A stretch of 64,000 nt of DNA from the NCBI GenBank assembly GCA_947495075.1, contig CANLXH010000003.1:124001-188000 (forward strand), read 5' to 3'. The notes under the pieces were generated by a model, which worked only from the letters and a program-made list of their open reading frames with translations, was not told the DNA's origin and ran no database searches. Below, one piece after another: positions 8,463 to 18,116 of the stretch. Position numbers and translations under genes: made by a program. The DNA is from an uncultured Croceitalea sp. GTDB lineage: Bacteria; Bacteroidota; Bacteroidia; Flavobacteriales; Flavobacteriaceae. Each line of letters opens with the position of its first letter. Position 1 is the stretch's first letter.

Positions 8463-9356
8463 ATGTCGATTACCGTAAAAAATATTACCAAAACTTTTGG
8501 AAGCCAAAAAGCACTCGACAATATTTCTTTTTCGCTTAAAAAGGGGGAAATAGTTGGTTTTTTAGGTCCTAACGGTGCCGGTAAGTCTACCATGATGCGA
8601 GTTTTAACAACTTATTACGTTGCAGATTCTGGAGAAGCAGAAGTCAATGGTTTTAATGTTTTAAAATCGAAGTCAGATGTACAAAAAAGTATAGGTTTTC
8701 TTCCAGAACATAATCCGCTTTATTTGGAAATGTATGTAAAGGAGTATCTAAAATTTAATGCTTCAATATATAAAGTTTCGCAAGAGCGTATTAATGAGGT
8801 TATTGAGCAAACAGGTTTAACACCAGAGAGTCATAAAAAAATTGGGCAACTTTCTAAAGGATATCGCCAACGTGTTGGTTTAGCGGCGGCACTACTCCAT
8901 AATCCAGAAGTGTTAATTTTAGATGAACCTACTACGGGACTTGATCCAAATCAACTCATAGAAATTAGGAAACTAATACGAGAAATAGGAAAAGAAAAGA
9001 CTATTCTATTTTCTACACATATTATGAAAGAGGTAGAGGCAGTTTGTGACCGTGTTATTATAATTAATAAAGGAATTCTCGTAGCTGATAAAAAACTGGA
9101 AGACTTACGTGAAGAAAAGGAACAGATTATAGAGGTAGAGTTCGATTATAGAGTTGAGGAAGTATTACTCAACAAACTTCCCAATGTTATCAATGTGAAG
9201 AATATTGGTGGATTTGTTTATGAAATAACATTCAAAACCACTAAAGATATGCGCCCAACAGTATTTGATTTTGCTCATGACAATGAGCTTAAAACACTCC
9301 AATTAAGTACAAAAAATAAAAATTTAGAAAGTTTATTTACAGAGCTGACTAGCTAA
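8463..9356 (+). CDS. gldA: Gliding-motility ABC transporter ATP-binding protein
   Basis: This 297-residue ABC ATPase has Walker A GPNGAGKST (35-43), signature LSKGYRQR (130-137) and Walker B LILDEP (151-156) with the following D-loop. The N-terminus (MSITVKNITKTFGSQKALDNISF) and the C-terminal extension after residue 215 match GldA. GldA works with the permease GldF and the GldG subunit in Flavobacterium gliding; those partners are not in this window, as is usual. It is a single-gene unit divergent from the aromatic operon. A generic copper- or multidrug-type ABC ATPase is the less likely alternative. Confidence 0.85.
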   Translation: MSITVKNITKTFGSQKALDNISFSLKKGEIVGFLGPNGAGKSTMMRVLTTYYVADSGEAEVNGFNVLKSKSDVQKSIGFLPEHNPLYLEMYVKEYLKFNASIYKVSQERINEVIEQTGLTPESHKKIGQLSKGYRQRVGLAAALLHNPEVLILDEPTTGLDPNQLIEIRKLIREIGKEKTILFSTHIMKEVEAVCDRVIIINKGILVADKKLEDLREEKEQIIEVEFDYRVEEVLLNKLPNVINVKNIGGFVYEITFKTTKDMRPTVFDFAHDNELKTLQLSTKNKNLESLFTELTS

Positions 9357-9367
9357 TTTAAATACTC

Positions 9368-9514
9368 CTAGTTCTTTGCTATGTCATTTTCAGGTAGCGA
9401 AATTAACTCTTCAGAAGTAGAAGCCTCTAATACTTCATTGGAACTTGAAGCATTCATTTTAAATAAGAGTATGGCGGCTATTAGCAGCAAAAAAAGCAAA
9501 GCACATTTTCTCAT
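9368..9514 (-). CDS. Small membrane-anchored protein, 48 aa
   Basis: This ORF starts at ATG 9514-9512 and ends at TAG 9370-9368. It encodes MRKCALLFLLLIAAILLF, a clear single membrane or signal segment, followed by a short Ser/Glu-rich tail (EVLEASTSEELISLPEN). There is no cleavage or lipobox consensus beyond Cys4, so a membrane-anchored micropeptide is more likely than a lipoprotein. It is convergent with gldA, ending 12 bp from its stop. Function is unknown; coding status rests on the strong hydrophobic-then-acidic pattern. Confidence 0.5.
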   Translation of the reverse strand: MRKCALLFLLLIAAILLFKMNASSSNEVLEASTSEELISLPENDIAKN

Positions 9515-9594
9515 TAGATAGCTAATTTTGACTGAAATTAATTTTTTTCAATACGTATCTATCTATTTATCTATGTATTGCACAAAAACTTAGT

Positions 9595-10011
9595 TCAAAG
9601 GCTTTTTTTAAGCTTTTGTCGCTGTTCAAAAATCGTTATAAACATTCTAACACTTATATTTCTTGCGCGTTGTTTTGCTTTCAAAGCATTTTCACCAACA
9701 AAGTAAGTATCTATTGTTTCTATCCAATGGCGTAGCCAAATTCCAAAATGATAGTTTGTGATAGAATGCTGATAGTTCTTATCCAAATCTGCGTGTACTT
9801 GTAACGGATTTGCTTTATACTTTTGAACAAAGAATAAATTGGTTTCCCAGAAATCAGTCAATTTCTCTATATGCTCTGGCCAATCTTGAATTGTTTCATT
9901 GAAAAAATGGCCTATCTCATTATCCTGCCAAACTTTTTCATAAAATTTAGTGACAAGTAAATGAACTTCTTTGCGACCAGAAATAGTGATTCTTTTTTTC
10001 ATTCTATTCAA
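9595..10011 (-). CDS. Group III truncated hemoglobin
   Basis: A 138-residue 2-on-2 globin. Helix B/C residues FYEKVWQDNEIGHFF, helix E region FWETNLFF and the F-helix HFGIWLRHW (proximal His88) match group III (trHbP) proteins. Such globins bind O2 or NO at heme in the cytoplasm and are often linked to NO handling. Its start overlaps the end of the serine hydrolase gene by 8 bases; an internal ATG 9 bases later (MKKRIT) is an alternative start. The two genes are probably co-transcribed, though no functional link is evident. Confidence 0.88.
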   Translation of the reverse strand: MNRMKKRITISGRKEVHLLVTKFYEKVWQDNEIGHFFNETIQDWPEHIEKLTDFWETNLFFVQKYKANPLQVHADLDKNYQHSITNYHFGIWLRHWIETIDTYFVGENALKAKQRARNISVRMFITIFEQRQKLKKSL

Positions 10012-11113
10012 GATTAATTAGAGCATCAATGGCATTATCCAGACTATCTTGAATTTTAGAATCTGTACAATTGATAAGTATAGAAATTACCAATTCTTCT
10101 TTTGGATAAATAAACAAATTAGAATAAGCTCCTACACTACTCCCCACATGACCAATAAAAGATCTATCATGCTTATCCTTACTCACCTGAAATCCAAGAC
10201 CGTAATAGGTAGACTTTCCATTGATATATTGTGGGCTACATAATTCTTTGAACATTCCTTTATCCAGTATTTTTTGTTCCAGAATTGCTTTACCCAATTT
10301 AGCAACATCATCACTAGTAGACAAATAACCGCCACCTGAAAGCTTGTAAAAATTATTAACCTCTATGGCTTTTTCAAATCCTAGCACAGTTTTAGTATAA
10401 AACTTAGCTTGATTTGCTAATTCAATAGAACTCACAGATTTAGTTAAAGGTGGTGCAAAAGTATTTGTCATACCTAATGGAATCAAAATTTTCTCTTTTA
10501 CATAGGTTTCAAAAGGAACTCCATTTGCTTCTTGCATAGCCAAAGAAAGCAATACAAAATCAAAACTATTGTACAGGTAACCTTTACCTGGTTCAAACAC
10601 TAGCGAATCATTTTTAAAAACTTCAAGACTGTCTGCAATTGAATAAGGTTCATTTAAACCAAATTCTTTTCCGCGGTATGCTCGTATACCGGCTGTATGA
10701 CTTGCCAGTTGCCGAAGTGTAAAATCGTACGCTTTCTTGGGATAATAAGGTACATGTTTATAAAACGAATCATCAAATTGTAATAGCCCCTCTTCTATCA
10801 TTTTACCAAAAGCCAACGCAGTAATACATTTAGAAATACTAGCTATTCGGAAAATAGTATTCCTAGGTTCAACGCTTATTTTATTTTCGATATCAGCATA
10901 ACCAAAACCATTTTGAAAGATAGTTTCTCCATTTTTATTTATCGTTATTGACAAGCCAGGAACTTTTTCTTTAATAATAAGATTATGCAATATGGCTTCA
11001 CTTTTTTCCAATCCGGATAGTCCTTCTAAAGACTTTAATTTCCCTGAAGTAGTAAAAAGATTTATCAAATATGTAACTAATGAACCCAATGTTGGTTTTA
11101 ACTCCTCGAACAT
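10004..11113 (-). CDS. Beta-lactamase-family serine hydrolase
   Basis: This 369-residue protein has the PF00144 (class C beta-lactamase/esterase) fold. SISK at 92-95 is the SxxK nucleophile motif, Tyr181 in YLYNSFDF takes the place of the YxN tyrosine (reading Y-N-S rather than Y-S-N), SHTAG at 139-142 is typical, and GHVG at 321-324 is the HxG motif. No signal peptide is obvious; residues 10-20 are mildly hydrophobic. Such proteins are usually esterases or D-Ala peptidases rather than antibiotic-resistance enzymes. The gene overlaps the globin gene. Confidence 0.85.
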   Translation of the reverse strand: MFEELKPTLGSLVTYLINLFTTSGKLKSLEGLSGLEKSEAILHNLIIKEKVPGLSITINKNGETIFQNGFGYADIENKISVEPRNTIFRIASISKCITALAFGKMIEEGLLQFDDSFYKHVPYYPKKAYDFTLRQLASHTAGIRAYRGKEFGLNEPYSIADSLEVFKNDSLVFEPGKGYLYNSFDFVLLSLAMQEANGVPFETYVKEKILIPLGMTNTFAPPLTKSVSSIELANQAKFYTKTVLGFEKAIEVNNFYKLSGGGYLSTSDDVAKLGKAILEQKILDKGMFKELCSPQYINGKSTYYGLGFQVSKDKHDRSFIGHVGSSVGAYSNLFIYPKEELVISILINCTDSKIQDSLDNAIDALINLE

Positions 11114-11167
11114 AGTGAGAAATCTGAAGAATTAGAAAAGAATATTTATTTCATCAGGGAATTAAAG

Positions 11168-11923
11168 CTAATCCTTAAATATTAATCTCCCATTAAAAAG
11201 TTCTTCTACGCTCACTTCTGGAGGGCGATTTGCACTGATTACATCTCCATAACCTCTTATAATACCACTAATTCTTTGCTGTGGATTTATAAAAATATCA
11301 TTAGAGCCGCGATGATTTAGACTTACATTTTGTGCAACTAAACTTTCTGCCTCTACTCTAGAATCTCCTGCTGCTATCGTTACGTTAAAATTAGTTACAG
11401 TTCCTGATAGTTCAAAAAAAGCAATGCCATTTACAACAATTGAAACAGTTTCAGAAGATAGTTCCAAATCAAAAGAACCATCAGTAGTCTCTGTTTCTGG
11501 GCTATTAAAACTTTCAGAAATTAAACTAAGATTGGGATAATTTAATACCCCATCACTAGATATTAACAAACCTGTACTACTTCTAATTTCAGAAATATTT
11601 GGTGAAGTAATATATATGGTAGTAAGCCCGTAATCACGAACAAAATTACAACTATTTTCATTTCTTACGATAAGTCTATCACCATCAACTTCTGCACTTA
11701 CATCATTTAATAAAAATTCACCTGTTTCAATTTCCACAAGTTGTTCAGGGCCCTGTTTTAGAACCAGATTTAGATTTTCAAAGGCAGTAATAGTATTAAA
11801 TAAAGGTACATCTGTAGCAACTCTGATTAAATCTCCAGAGTTTTGGAAACAATCTGGTGTATTCTCTCCATTACAGGAGGAAAGCAAAACCATTAAGATG
11901 ATATAAAAAAAGTTCTTTTTCAT
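11168..11923 (-). CDS. Head-GIN-domain (DUF2807) lipoprotein
   Basis: The 251-residue product has a lipoprotein signal with lipobox LLSSC (Cys17). The rest is a repetitive beta-strand region of the DUF2807/head GIN type ('FNTITAFENLNLVLKQGPEQLVEIETG..', 'ITSPNISEIRSSTGLL', 'SLNHRGSNDIFINPQQRISGIIRGYGD'). Proteins of this class are cell-envelope proteins of Bacteroidota with no settled biochemical role. Its ATG overlaps the stop of the upstream PagL-like gene by 4 bases, so both are translated from one mRNA. Confidence 0.82.
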   Translation of the reverse strand: MKKNFFYIILMVLLSSCNGENTPDCFQNSGDLIRVATDVPLFNTITAFENLNLVLKQGPEQLVEIETGEFLLNDVSAEVDGDRLIVRNENSCNFVRDYGLTTIYITSPNISEIRSSTGLLISSDGVLNYPNLSLISESFNSPETETTDGSFDLELSSETVSIVVNGIAFFELSGTVTNFNVTIAAGDSRVEAESLVAQNVSLNHRGSNDIFINPQQRISGIIRGYGDVISANRPPEVSVEELFNGRLIFKD

Positions 11924-13026
11924 AAGCGTATTCCTATTCCAAATTCAAGGGCTTCGGCTGCTGCTCCATGTGATTTTAAGGTTGCACTTCCAAAAACTTT
12001 ATCTCCAAAGTATCTCTTTAATCCAATTCTATTATAGACTTTGCCTTCAAAATCAAAAGGATAATAAACATAGTAACCCAATTGAGTAATTACACTCATT
12101 TTATTAATGAACAATTCATGTCCTACAAATAACCCTACCCTTTTAAAATCAGTATCTGCAGCTACATTCATTTCTGGAAAAGAAGTTGATTGGAATCTAA
12201 TTAATTCCTTTAAAAAATTAGAAAAGAAAATATCTGCTCCTAATTGTATGGCACTTTTTCTTCCTAAGCGTTTGTCTGCGTAGCCAGACAAAATAACAAA
12301 ACCATATTGTCCAGAATTAATTACATCACTTTCATTCACACCTCCTCGCAAGACTAAATTATAATGAATGGGTTCGGTTATTTTTTCTTTTGGTTGTTTT
12401 GGAATAAAATCATAAATCAAACCACCATCTAAGTCATAAGTAAATCCAAAATTTAGTGCAGCTGTATTAGTTGAAGTATTGGGAGCTTTAAAATTAGCAT
12501 TGGAATAATGAATAAGCGAAAGCCCTGCTTTAAAACCTAAACCTGCCACTAAATTCTCTTTATGGTAGTTTAGCATTAGCATAGTAGAACTTAAGAAGCT
12601 GGATCCATAGGCGTTATTCCTAAAATTAGTATCTTTATCATATGGGTTGGTATTATAGGAAACACCTTGCGCCAATCTAAATTGAATATTCCGTTTTAAA
12701 AAGTAAAAATTATAGTGGGCATATAGTCCAAAATGTTTTCCCAAAACGGGGTTATTCATATCCTGATAAACAAAAGTGAATCCTGTATCTGGATAACCAT
12801 AATCGCCTTCCCAGGATTCGTCTCCGTATCTTTTCCTATTAAAGCCTAAGATAAATCCACTTGTATGTTCTGTTATTAGGTGTGAAATGTCAGTATTATG
12901 TAAAAGGATAGACCCATTGAATTGATTAAGGTCTAACACAAACTTTTTTTTTGGTTTTTCTGGAGGCTCTTGAGAGAATCCCATTAGAAATAGTCCTAAA
13001 CAAAGGAATAGCAGTAGGTGCTTCAT
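11920..13026 (-). CDS. PagL-like lipid A deacylase (acyloxyacyl hydrolase family)
   Basis: A 368-residue predicted outer-membrane beta-barrel with an N-terminal signal (residues 1-19, ending GFSQ). The segment IHYSNANFKAPN holds His173 and Ser175 in the HxSN arrangement that forms the PagL catalytic site. Alternating aromatic strands with a terminal aliphatic residue (GIGIRL) support a barrel. PagL removes the 3-O acyl chain of lipid A; this member is longer than the classical ~170-residue enzyme, as is common in Bacteroidota. It is coupled to the downstream head-GIN lipoprotein. Confidence 0.75.
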   Translation of the reverse strand: MKHLLLFLCLGLFLMGFSQEPPEKPKKKFVLDLNQFNGSILLHNTDISHLITEHTSGFILGFNRKRYGDESWEGDYGYPDTGFTFVYQDMNNPVLGKHFGLYAHYNFYFLKRNIQFRLAQGVSYNTNPYDKDTNFRNNAYGSSFLSSTMLMLNYHKENLVAGLGFKAGLSLIHYSNANFKAPNTSTNTAALNFGFTYDLDGGLIYDFIPKQPKEKITEPIHYNLVLRGGVNESDVINSGQYGFVILSGYADKRLGRKSAIQLGADIFFSNFLKELIRFQSTSFPEMNVAADTDFKRVGLFVGHELFINKMSVITQLGYYVYYPFDFEGKVYNRIGLKRYFGDKVFGSATLKSHGAAAEALEFGIGIRL

Positions 13027-13067
13027 TATTTGTAAAAGTACTATTTAGATTTCAGACTAATTAGTTC

Positions 13068-14021
13068 CTAGAATACTTCTTTGGCAATGGCCGAAATATT
13101 ATCCGATTTACCCATAGAATAATAATGAAGTACTGGGACACCAGCCTCTTTAAGTTCTTTAGATTGCTGGATAGCCCACTCTATACCTACTTGTCTTACT
13201 TCTTTATTGTTTTTACAGCCATCTGTTGCGTCGATTAAATCTTGAGGTAAATCAATCCTAAAAACCTGTGGTAATAGCTGTAAGTGTTTTTTTATAGCCA
13301 AAGGTTTTATACCTGGTATAATTGGAACTGTAATTCCTATTTCTTTAGCTGCTTCAACAAAATTAAAATACTTTTTATTTTCAAAAAACATTTGGGTTAC
13401 TACATAATCTGCTCCTGCGTCTACCTTTTCTTTTAACCGTTTTAAATCTGTTTTTAAAGATGGGGCTTCTAAATGTTTTTCTGGGTAACCCGCCACGCCA
13501 ATACAAAAGTCTGCGCAGTCGTCAGATTCTATTACTTCATGCAAATATTTTCCACAATTTAAATCTTGAATTTGGCTTACTAGACTTTTTGCGTAGGGAT
13601 GTCCTCCTTTAGTAGGTTCAAAATACTTTTCTTCTCGCATAGCGTCACCTCTCAAAGCCATGACATTATCAATTCCTAAATAATGACAATCTACCAATAA
13701 ATATTCTGTCTCTTCCTTAGTAAATCCTCCGCAGAGCACATGCGGTACTGTATCCACATCATACTTGTGTTTAATAGAGGCACAGATGCCTACTGTACCA
13801 GGTCTCATACGGGTAAGTTTTTTATCTAAAAGCCCATCACGATCAATATATACATATTCCTCTCTAGAAGTAGTAACATCTATAAAAGGTGGTTTGAACT
13901 CCATTAACGGGTCAATATTATTATAAAGCTCCTGAATACTTTTTCCTTTTATCGGTGGTATAATCTCAAAGCTAAATAGTGTTTTGCCTTCTGCTTCTTT
14001 TATATGGTCCGTTACTTTCAT
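13068..14021 (-). CDS. metF: Methylenetetrahydrofolate reductase
   Basis: This 317-residue enzyme reduces 5,10-methylene-THF to 5-methyl-THF, the methyl donor for methionine synthase. FSFEIIPPIKG near the N-terminus, DVTTSREEY, NVMALRGD and DYVVTQMFFENKKYF are family signatures. It sits 2 bp after the large methionine synthase subunit and is the last gene of the SAM-I-controlled metH1-metH2-metF operon. Confidence 0.95.
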   Translation of the reverse strand: MKVTDHIKEAEGKTLFSFEIIPPIKGKSIQELYNNIDPLMEFKPPFIDVTTSREEYVYIDRDGLLDKKLTRMRPGTVGICASIKHKYDVDTVPHVLCGGFTKEETEYLLVDCHYLGIDNVMALRGDAMREEKYFEPTKGGHPYAKSLVSQIQDLNCGKYLHEVIESDDCADFCIGVAGYPEKHLEAPSLKTDLKRLKEKVDAGADYVVTQMFFENKKYFNFVEAAKEIGITVPIIPGIKPLAIKKHLQLLPQVFRIDLPQDLIDATDGCKNNKEVRQVGIEWAIQQSKELKEAGVPVLHYYSMGKSDNISAIAKEVF

Positions 14022-14023
14022 AT

Positions 14024-16753
14024 TTACTCATCTACTATATTCGGAGCAAGCCATTTTTTAGCTTCTTCCAGCGCTATTCCTTTTCTGCTTGCGAAGTCTT
14101 CAACTTGATCTTCTTTTATTTTTCCTAAGCCAAAATACTTAGCATGTGGATTTCCAAAATAATAACCACTAACCGATGCTGCAGGCCACATGGCTAAACT
14201 TTCCGTCAGCTTTACGCCGATATTTTCTTCAACTTTAAGTAATTGCCATATTGTTAACTTCTCTAAATGGTCAGGACTAGCAGGATAACCAGGTGCAGGT
14301 CTAATTCCCTTATAAGATTCTTTTATTAAATCTTCATTACTTAACTCTTCATTTGCGGCATAACCCCAGTGTTTTATTCTCACTTCTTTATGCAAATACT
14401 CCGCAAAAGCTTCCGCTAGACGATCTGCTAGAGCCTTAATCATAATGGAATTATAATCGTCTAAGTCTTTTTCATATTGCAATGCCAACTCTGCAGTACC
14501 AAATCCTGCAGAAACGCAAAAACAGCCTATATAGTCTTGTTTCCCACTTTCTTTTGGAGCTATAAAGTCTGCCAAAGCATAATCTGGGACTCCTGCTCTA
14601 CGTTGCAATTGTTGACGAAGTGTTCTGAAAACAAATTTTCTGGCACTTTCTGTTTTCTCGACTCCACTCGAACTGACAGAAAGAGAATTCACTTCTATAT
14701 CATCATGATTGACAGTATTTGCAGGAAACAGTCCAAAAACAGCTTTTGCTTTTAATTTTTTCTTGGATATAATTTCTTTAAGCATTTCTTGTGCGTCTAA
14801 AAAAAGTTCCGTTGCCTGTTTGCCAATAACTTCATCTGATAGAATACCAGGATATTTTCCATGTAAGTCCCAGCTTCTGAAAAACGGAGACCAATCGATA
14901 AAATCAACTAATTTCTCTAATTCTAAATCCTCAATGATTTGAACACCTAACGCTTTTGGTTCTACTATTTCAGAAACAGGCCAATCAATCTTAAATTTAT
15001 TGGTCCGAGCCGCTTGGATGGTTTTGTATTCTTTCTTTTTAGTTCTTTTTAAAAATTTATCTCGAAACTCTTCATAATTAAGCTTTAAATTTTCCTTATA
15101 ACTTTCAGAATTATCTTTTTGTAGTAAATCACCAACAACAGTTACTGCCCTAGAAGCATCATTTACATGCACAACGGCACTTTGATACTGTGGGTCAATT
15201 TTTACAGCTGTATGCGCTTTACTGGTAGTTGCCCCACCAATTAATAAAGGCACTTTAAAGTTTTGACGTTGCATTTCTTTTGCTAAAAACACCATTTCGT
15301 CAAGAGAGGGAGTTATCAATCCACTTAACCCGATAACATCAACCTTATGTTCGATAGCTGCATTAATTATTTTTTCGGGTGGTACCATTACCCCCAAATC
15401 CACAATCTCATAATTATTACAGGCTAATACTACGCTAACTATATTTTTTCCAATATCGTGCACATCTCCCTTAACTGTTGCCATCAGAATTTTACCTGAA
15501 CCTTTAGAATCGCCTTGTTGGGGATTTTTTAATTTCTCTTCCTCAATAAAAGGTTCTAAATAGGCAACCGCTTTTTTCATAACTCGGGCAGATTTAACCA
15601 CTTGGGGAAGAAACATTTTCCCACTGCCGAACAAATCACCAACCACGTTCATTCCTGTCATTAGGTTACCCTCTATAACTTCTAAAGGTTTGTTTGCTTT
15701 TTGGCGAGCTTCCTCAATATCTTCAACAATGTATTGATCAATTCCCTTGACCAATGCTCTGGTAATTCTATTTTGCAAGGCTTCTTTTCGCCATGAGTCA
15801 TCTACAGTACGTTCTTTTGATTTACCAACTACCGATTCTGCAAAATCAAGTAATCTTTCTGTAGCATCATCACGCCGATTTAACATTACATCCTCAACAT
15901 GTTTTAAAAGGTCTTTAGGGATATCATCATACACCTCTAGCATTGTTGGATTAACGATACCCATATTCATTCCCGCTTGAATAGCGTGATATAAAAACAC
16001 AGAATGCATGGCTTCACGAACGGGGTTATTGCCTCTAAAAGAAAAAGAAACATTACTTACCCCACCACTAACACTGCAATGTGGAAGGTTTTCACGTACC
16101 CATTTGGTTGCATTTATAAAATCGAGTGCATTGAGCTTGTGCTCATCCATTCCCGTGGCTACAGGAAAAATATTTAGGTCGAAAATGATATCCTCAGGAG
16201 GAAACCCAACAGTATTTACCAAAATATCATAAGACCTTTTAGAAATTTCAATTCGTCTTTCGTAGTTATCAGCTTGCCCTACCTCATCAAATGCCATCAC
16301 AATAACAGCAGCACCATAACGCTTAATTAATTTGGCATGATGAATGAATTCGGCTTCGCCTTCTTTAAGACTGATGGAATTGACAACACATTTTCCTTGA
16401 ACTACTTGAAGACCAGCCTCTAAAATCTGCCATTTGGAGCTGTCTATCATAATAGGTACTCGGGCGATATCAGGTTCTGCAATAACAAGATTTAGGAACT
16501 TGACCATGGCTTCTTTACCATCAATCAATCCATCATCCATATTAATATCGATGATTTGAGCTCCGCCTTCAACTTGATGACGTGCCACTTCTAATGCTTC
16601 ATCAAACTTTTCTTCTTTAATAAGCCTTAAAAACTTCTTTGAGCCAGCAACATTGGTACGTTCACCTACATTAATGAAGTTACTATCTGGTGTAACAAGT
16701 AAAGGTTCCAAACCAGAAAGTTTAAGATATTTTGGTTTTGTTTCTTTCATCAA
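14024..16753 (-). CDS. metH: Methionine synthase, folate-, cobalamin- and activation-domain subunit
   Basis: At 909 residues this covers the MetH parts lacking from the neighbouring gene. A pterin-binding TIM barrel (from [13 protein letters not shown] to about residue 320) is followed by the helical cap and Rossmann B12 domain with DVHDIG (Asp430, His432, Gly435), where His432 is the cobalt ligand. The AdoMet-binding reactivation domain runs from about 590 to the end ([24 protein letters not shown]). The zinc/homocysteine module is separate, at 16754. Residues 692-700 (SVSSSGVEK) in the activation domain are encoded by a unit of the dispersed palindromic repeat found elsewhere in this window. 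Confidence 0.95.
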   Translation of the reverse strand: MMKETKPKYLKLSGLEPLLVTPDSNFINVGERTNVAGSKKFLRLIKEEKFDEALEVARHQVEGGAQIIDINMDDGLIDGKEAMVKFLNLVIAEPDIARVPIMIDSSKWQILEAGLQVVQGKCVVNSISLKEGEAEFIHHAKLIKRYGAAVIVMAFDEVGQADNYERRIEISKRSYDILVNTVGFPPEDIIFDLNIFPVATGMDEHKLNALDFINATKWVRENLPHCSVSGGVSNVSFSFRGNNPVREAMHSVFLYHAIQAGMNMGIVNPTMLEVYDDIPKDLLKHVEDVMLNRRDDATERLLDFAESVVGKSKERTVDDSWRKEALQNRITRALVKGIDQYIVEDIEEARQKANKPLEVIEGNLMTGMNVVGDLFGSGKMFLPQVVKSARVMKKAVAYLEPFIEEEKLKNPQQGDSKGSGKILMATVKGDVHDIGKNIVSVVLACNNYEIVDLGVMVPPEKIINAAIEHKVDVIGLSGLITPSLDEMVFLAKEMQRQNFKVPLLIGGATTSKAHTAVKIDPQYQSAVVHVNDASRAVTVVGDLLQKDNSESYKENLKLNYEEFRDKFLKRTKKKEYKTIQAARTNKFKIDWPVSEIVEPKALGVQIIEDLELEKLVDFIDWSPFFRSWDLHGKYPGILSDEVIGKQATELFLDAQEMLKEIISKKKLKAKAVFGLFPANTVNHDDIEVNSLSVSSSGVEKTESARKFVFRTLRQQLQRRAGVPDYALADFIAPKESGKQDYIGCFCVSAGFGTAELALQYEKDLDDYNSIMIKALADRLAEAFAEYLHKEVRIKHWGYAANEELSNEDLIKESYKGIRPAPGYPASPDHLEKLTIWQLLKVEENIGVKLTESLAMWPAASVSGYYFGNPHAKYFGLGKIKEDQVEDFASRKGIALEEAKKWLAPNIVDE
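14655..14680. repeat. Dispersed repeat unit inside metH
   Basis: These 26 bases match 48605-48630 with a single difference (A for G at 14666). They sit in frame in the coding sequence of the activation domain, just after the conserved DDIEV strand, and add SVSSSGVEK. Confidence 0.75.
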
Positions 16754-17749
16754 TTAGATTTCTATAGTCAACTTTCTTGGCTCAAATTGCCTTACTACCT
16801 CAGCAATGGCAGTAATATGTTCTGGTGTTGTTCCACAACAACCCCCAACGATATTGACTAATCCTTTTTCTGCATATTCTTTAATTTGAGAAGCCATCTG
16901 CTCTGGAGTTTCATCATACTCACCAAAAGCATTTGGCAATCCAGCATTAGGATGAGCAGAGATAGCATAATTGGATTTTGCCGAAATTACTTCTAAATGC
17001 GGTACTAATTGTTTTGCCCCCAGTGCACAATTAAAGCCAACAGATAAAATCGGAATATGCGAGATGGATATCAAAAAGGCTTCAGCCGTTTGACCTGACA
17101 AAGTTCTTCCTGAAGCGTCCGTTATTGTTCCACTAACCATAATAGGAACATCAACGTTTCGCTCTTCTTTTACTTCTTCAATAGCAAAAAGTGCAGCTTT
17201 TGCATTTAAGGTATCAAATATTGTTTCTACCAAAAGAATATCTGCTCCTCCATCCAGTAAGGCTTCTACCTGCTGCTTATAAGCAATGCGTAATTCATCA
17301 AAAGAAATCGCTCTATAGCCAGGGTCGTTTACATCTGGAGACATGCTTGCTGTTTTATTGGTTGGACCAATACTCCCAGCCACAAAGCGCGGTTTGTTTG
17401 GTTCTTTGGCAGTAAATTCTTTCGCAATTTTTTTCGCTATCCTGGCCGATTCATAATTTAGTTCATAAACCAAATCTTCCATATGGTAATCTGCCATCGC
17501 TATAGTCGTACCTGAGAAAGTATTGGTCTCCACAATATCTGCTCCCGCAGCAAAATATTTGCGGTGTACATCAGCAATAGCTTCTGGTTGAGTTAATGAT
17601 AATAAATCATTATTCCCTTGCAAAGGATATTCCCAATCTTTAAAACGTTTACCGCGAAAATCATTTTCGGTGAATTTATAACGCTGAAGCATGGTACCCA
17701 TGGCACCATCTAAAATCAATATTCTTTTATGTAGTAAATCCTTAATCAT
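16754..17749 (-). CDS. Methionine synthase, homocysteine-binding subunit
   Basis: A 331-residue homocysteine S-methyltransferase barrel ([13 protein letters not shown] at the start). GFNCALGA and [11 protein letters not shown] supply the three zinc-binding cysteines that activate homocysteine. Standing alone it corresponds to the N-terminal module of MetH, and the following gene, directly abutting, supplies the other modules, so the two products should form one cobalamin-dependent enzyme. It is the first gene after the SAM-I riboswitch. Confidence 0.92.
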   Translation of the reverse strand: MIKDLLHKRILILDGAMGTMLQRYKFTENDFRGKRFKDWEYPLQGNNDLLSLTQPEAIADVHRKYFAAGADIVETNTFSGTTIAMADYHMEDLVYELNYESARIAKKIAKEFTAKEPNKPRFVAGSIGPTNKTASMSPDVNDPGYRAISFDELRIAYKQQVEALLDGGADILLVETIFDTLNAKAALFAIEEVKEERNVDVPIMVSGTITDASGRTLSGQTAEAFLISISHIPILSVGFNCALGAKQLVPHLEVISAKSNYAISAHPNAGLPNAFGEYDETPEQMASQIKEYAEKGLVNIVGGCCGTTPEHITAIAEVVRQFEPRKLTIEI

Positions 17750-17860
17750 ATTACAGTAAAACGCATTTAGCGTAAATCAATAATTGCAAATCAAGGAAGG
17801 GAAAAGGAAAGACTGGCTTTCTTTAGGTTATCTATTCCTGAGTATGGTCGATTTTATACG

Positions 17861-17970
17861 CCAAGAGATACTGGAATAAATCCAGAACAGGGTAGAATGT
17901 AGCACCTTCTTTACAGATAAAGGGTTGCTAAGGCTTCATAGGGTCTATTCCCTCCACCTTTCTTGATAAC
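17861..17970 (-). ncRNA. SAM-I (S-box) riboswitch
   Basis: On the minus strand the leader begins GTTATCAAGAAAGGTGGAGG and contains the conserved GAAGCC, TTAGCAACC and AAGGTGCTA segments of the S-box core. P1 forms between CAAGA and TCTTG (17865-17861), and P4 is a CTGGA/TCCAG stem. It lies 110 bp before the split methionine synthase operon and should lower its expression when SAM is plentiful. No strong intrinsic terminator follows, so control may be translational or use a weak hairpin (GAAAG/CTTTC near 17810-17824). Confidence 0.93.
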
Positions 17971-17996
17971 AAATTCAGTTTATTAATGAACTAAGA

Positions 17997-18028
17997 CAAA
18001 GTAACATCACAGTTTGTTATTAAACAAA
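17997..18028 (-). promoter_or_regulatory. Probable promoter of the metH-metF operon
   Basis: Minus-strand TTTG (18028-18025), a 20-nt spacer and TTACTTTG (18004-17997) match the Bacteroidota TTTG/TAnnTTTG pair with one mismatch. Start of transcription would fall just ahead of the riboswitch. Confidence 0.5.
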
Positions 18029-18051
18029 TTACAACCTCCTTTTTTTTATTT

Positions 18052-18090
18052 AAAAAAACAGCCCTTTAATTTAGAACAAACTAAAGGGCC
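18052..18090 (-). terminator. Rho-independent terminator of the sulfite reductase operon
   Basis: On the minus strand a GC-topped stem (GGCCCTTTAGTTT with AAATTAAAGGGCT) is followed by seven T residues, 28 bp after the ferredoxin reductase stop. Confidence 0.88.
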
Positions 18091-18116
18091 TTAGCTAATA
18101 AAAATAAAATAATCTT

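Noticed and set aside
10004..11113. Serine hydrolase as an antibiotic-resistance beta-lactamase
   Set aside because: The YxN motif is altered and there is no clear export signal; the broad esterase/peptidase family is a safer call.
14477..14942. Plus-strand ORFs over metH
   Set aside because: Antisense to a conserved enzyme; no start signal, no homology that I recognise.
17800..17860. Intrinsic terminator for the SAM-I riboswitch of metH
   Set aside because: Only a 5-bp GAAAG/CTTTC stem with a broken T-run is visible, too weak to call.
18052..18090. Hairpin considered as part of a riboswitch for the metH operon
   Set aside because: It is on the far side of the metH promoter and its T-run suits the end of the ferredoxin reductase gene.
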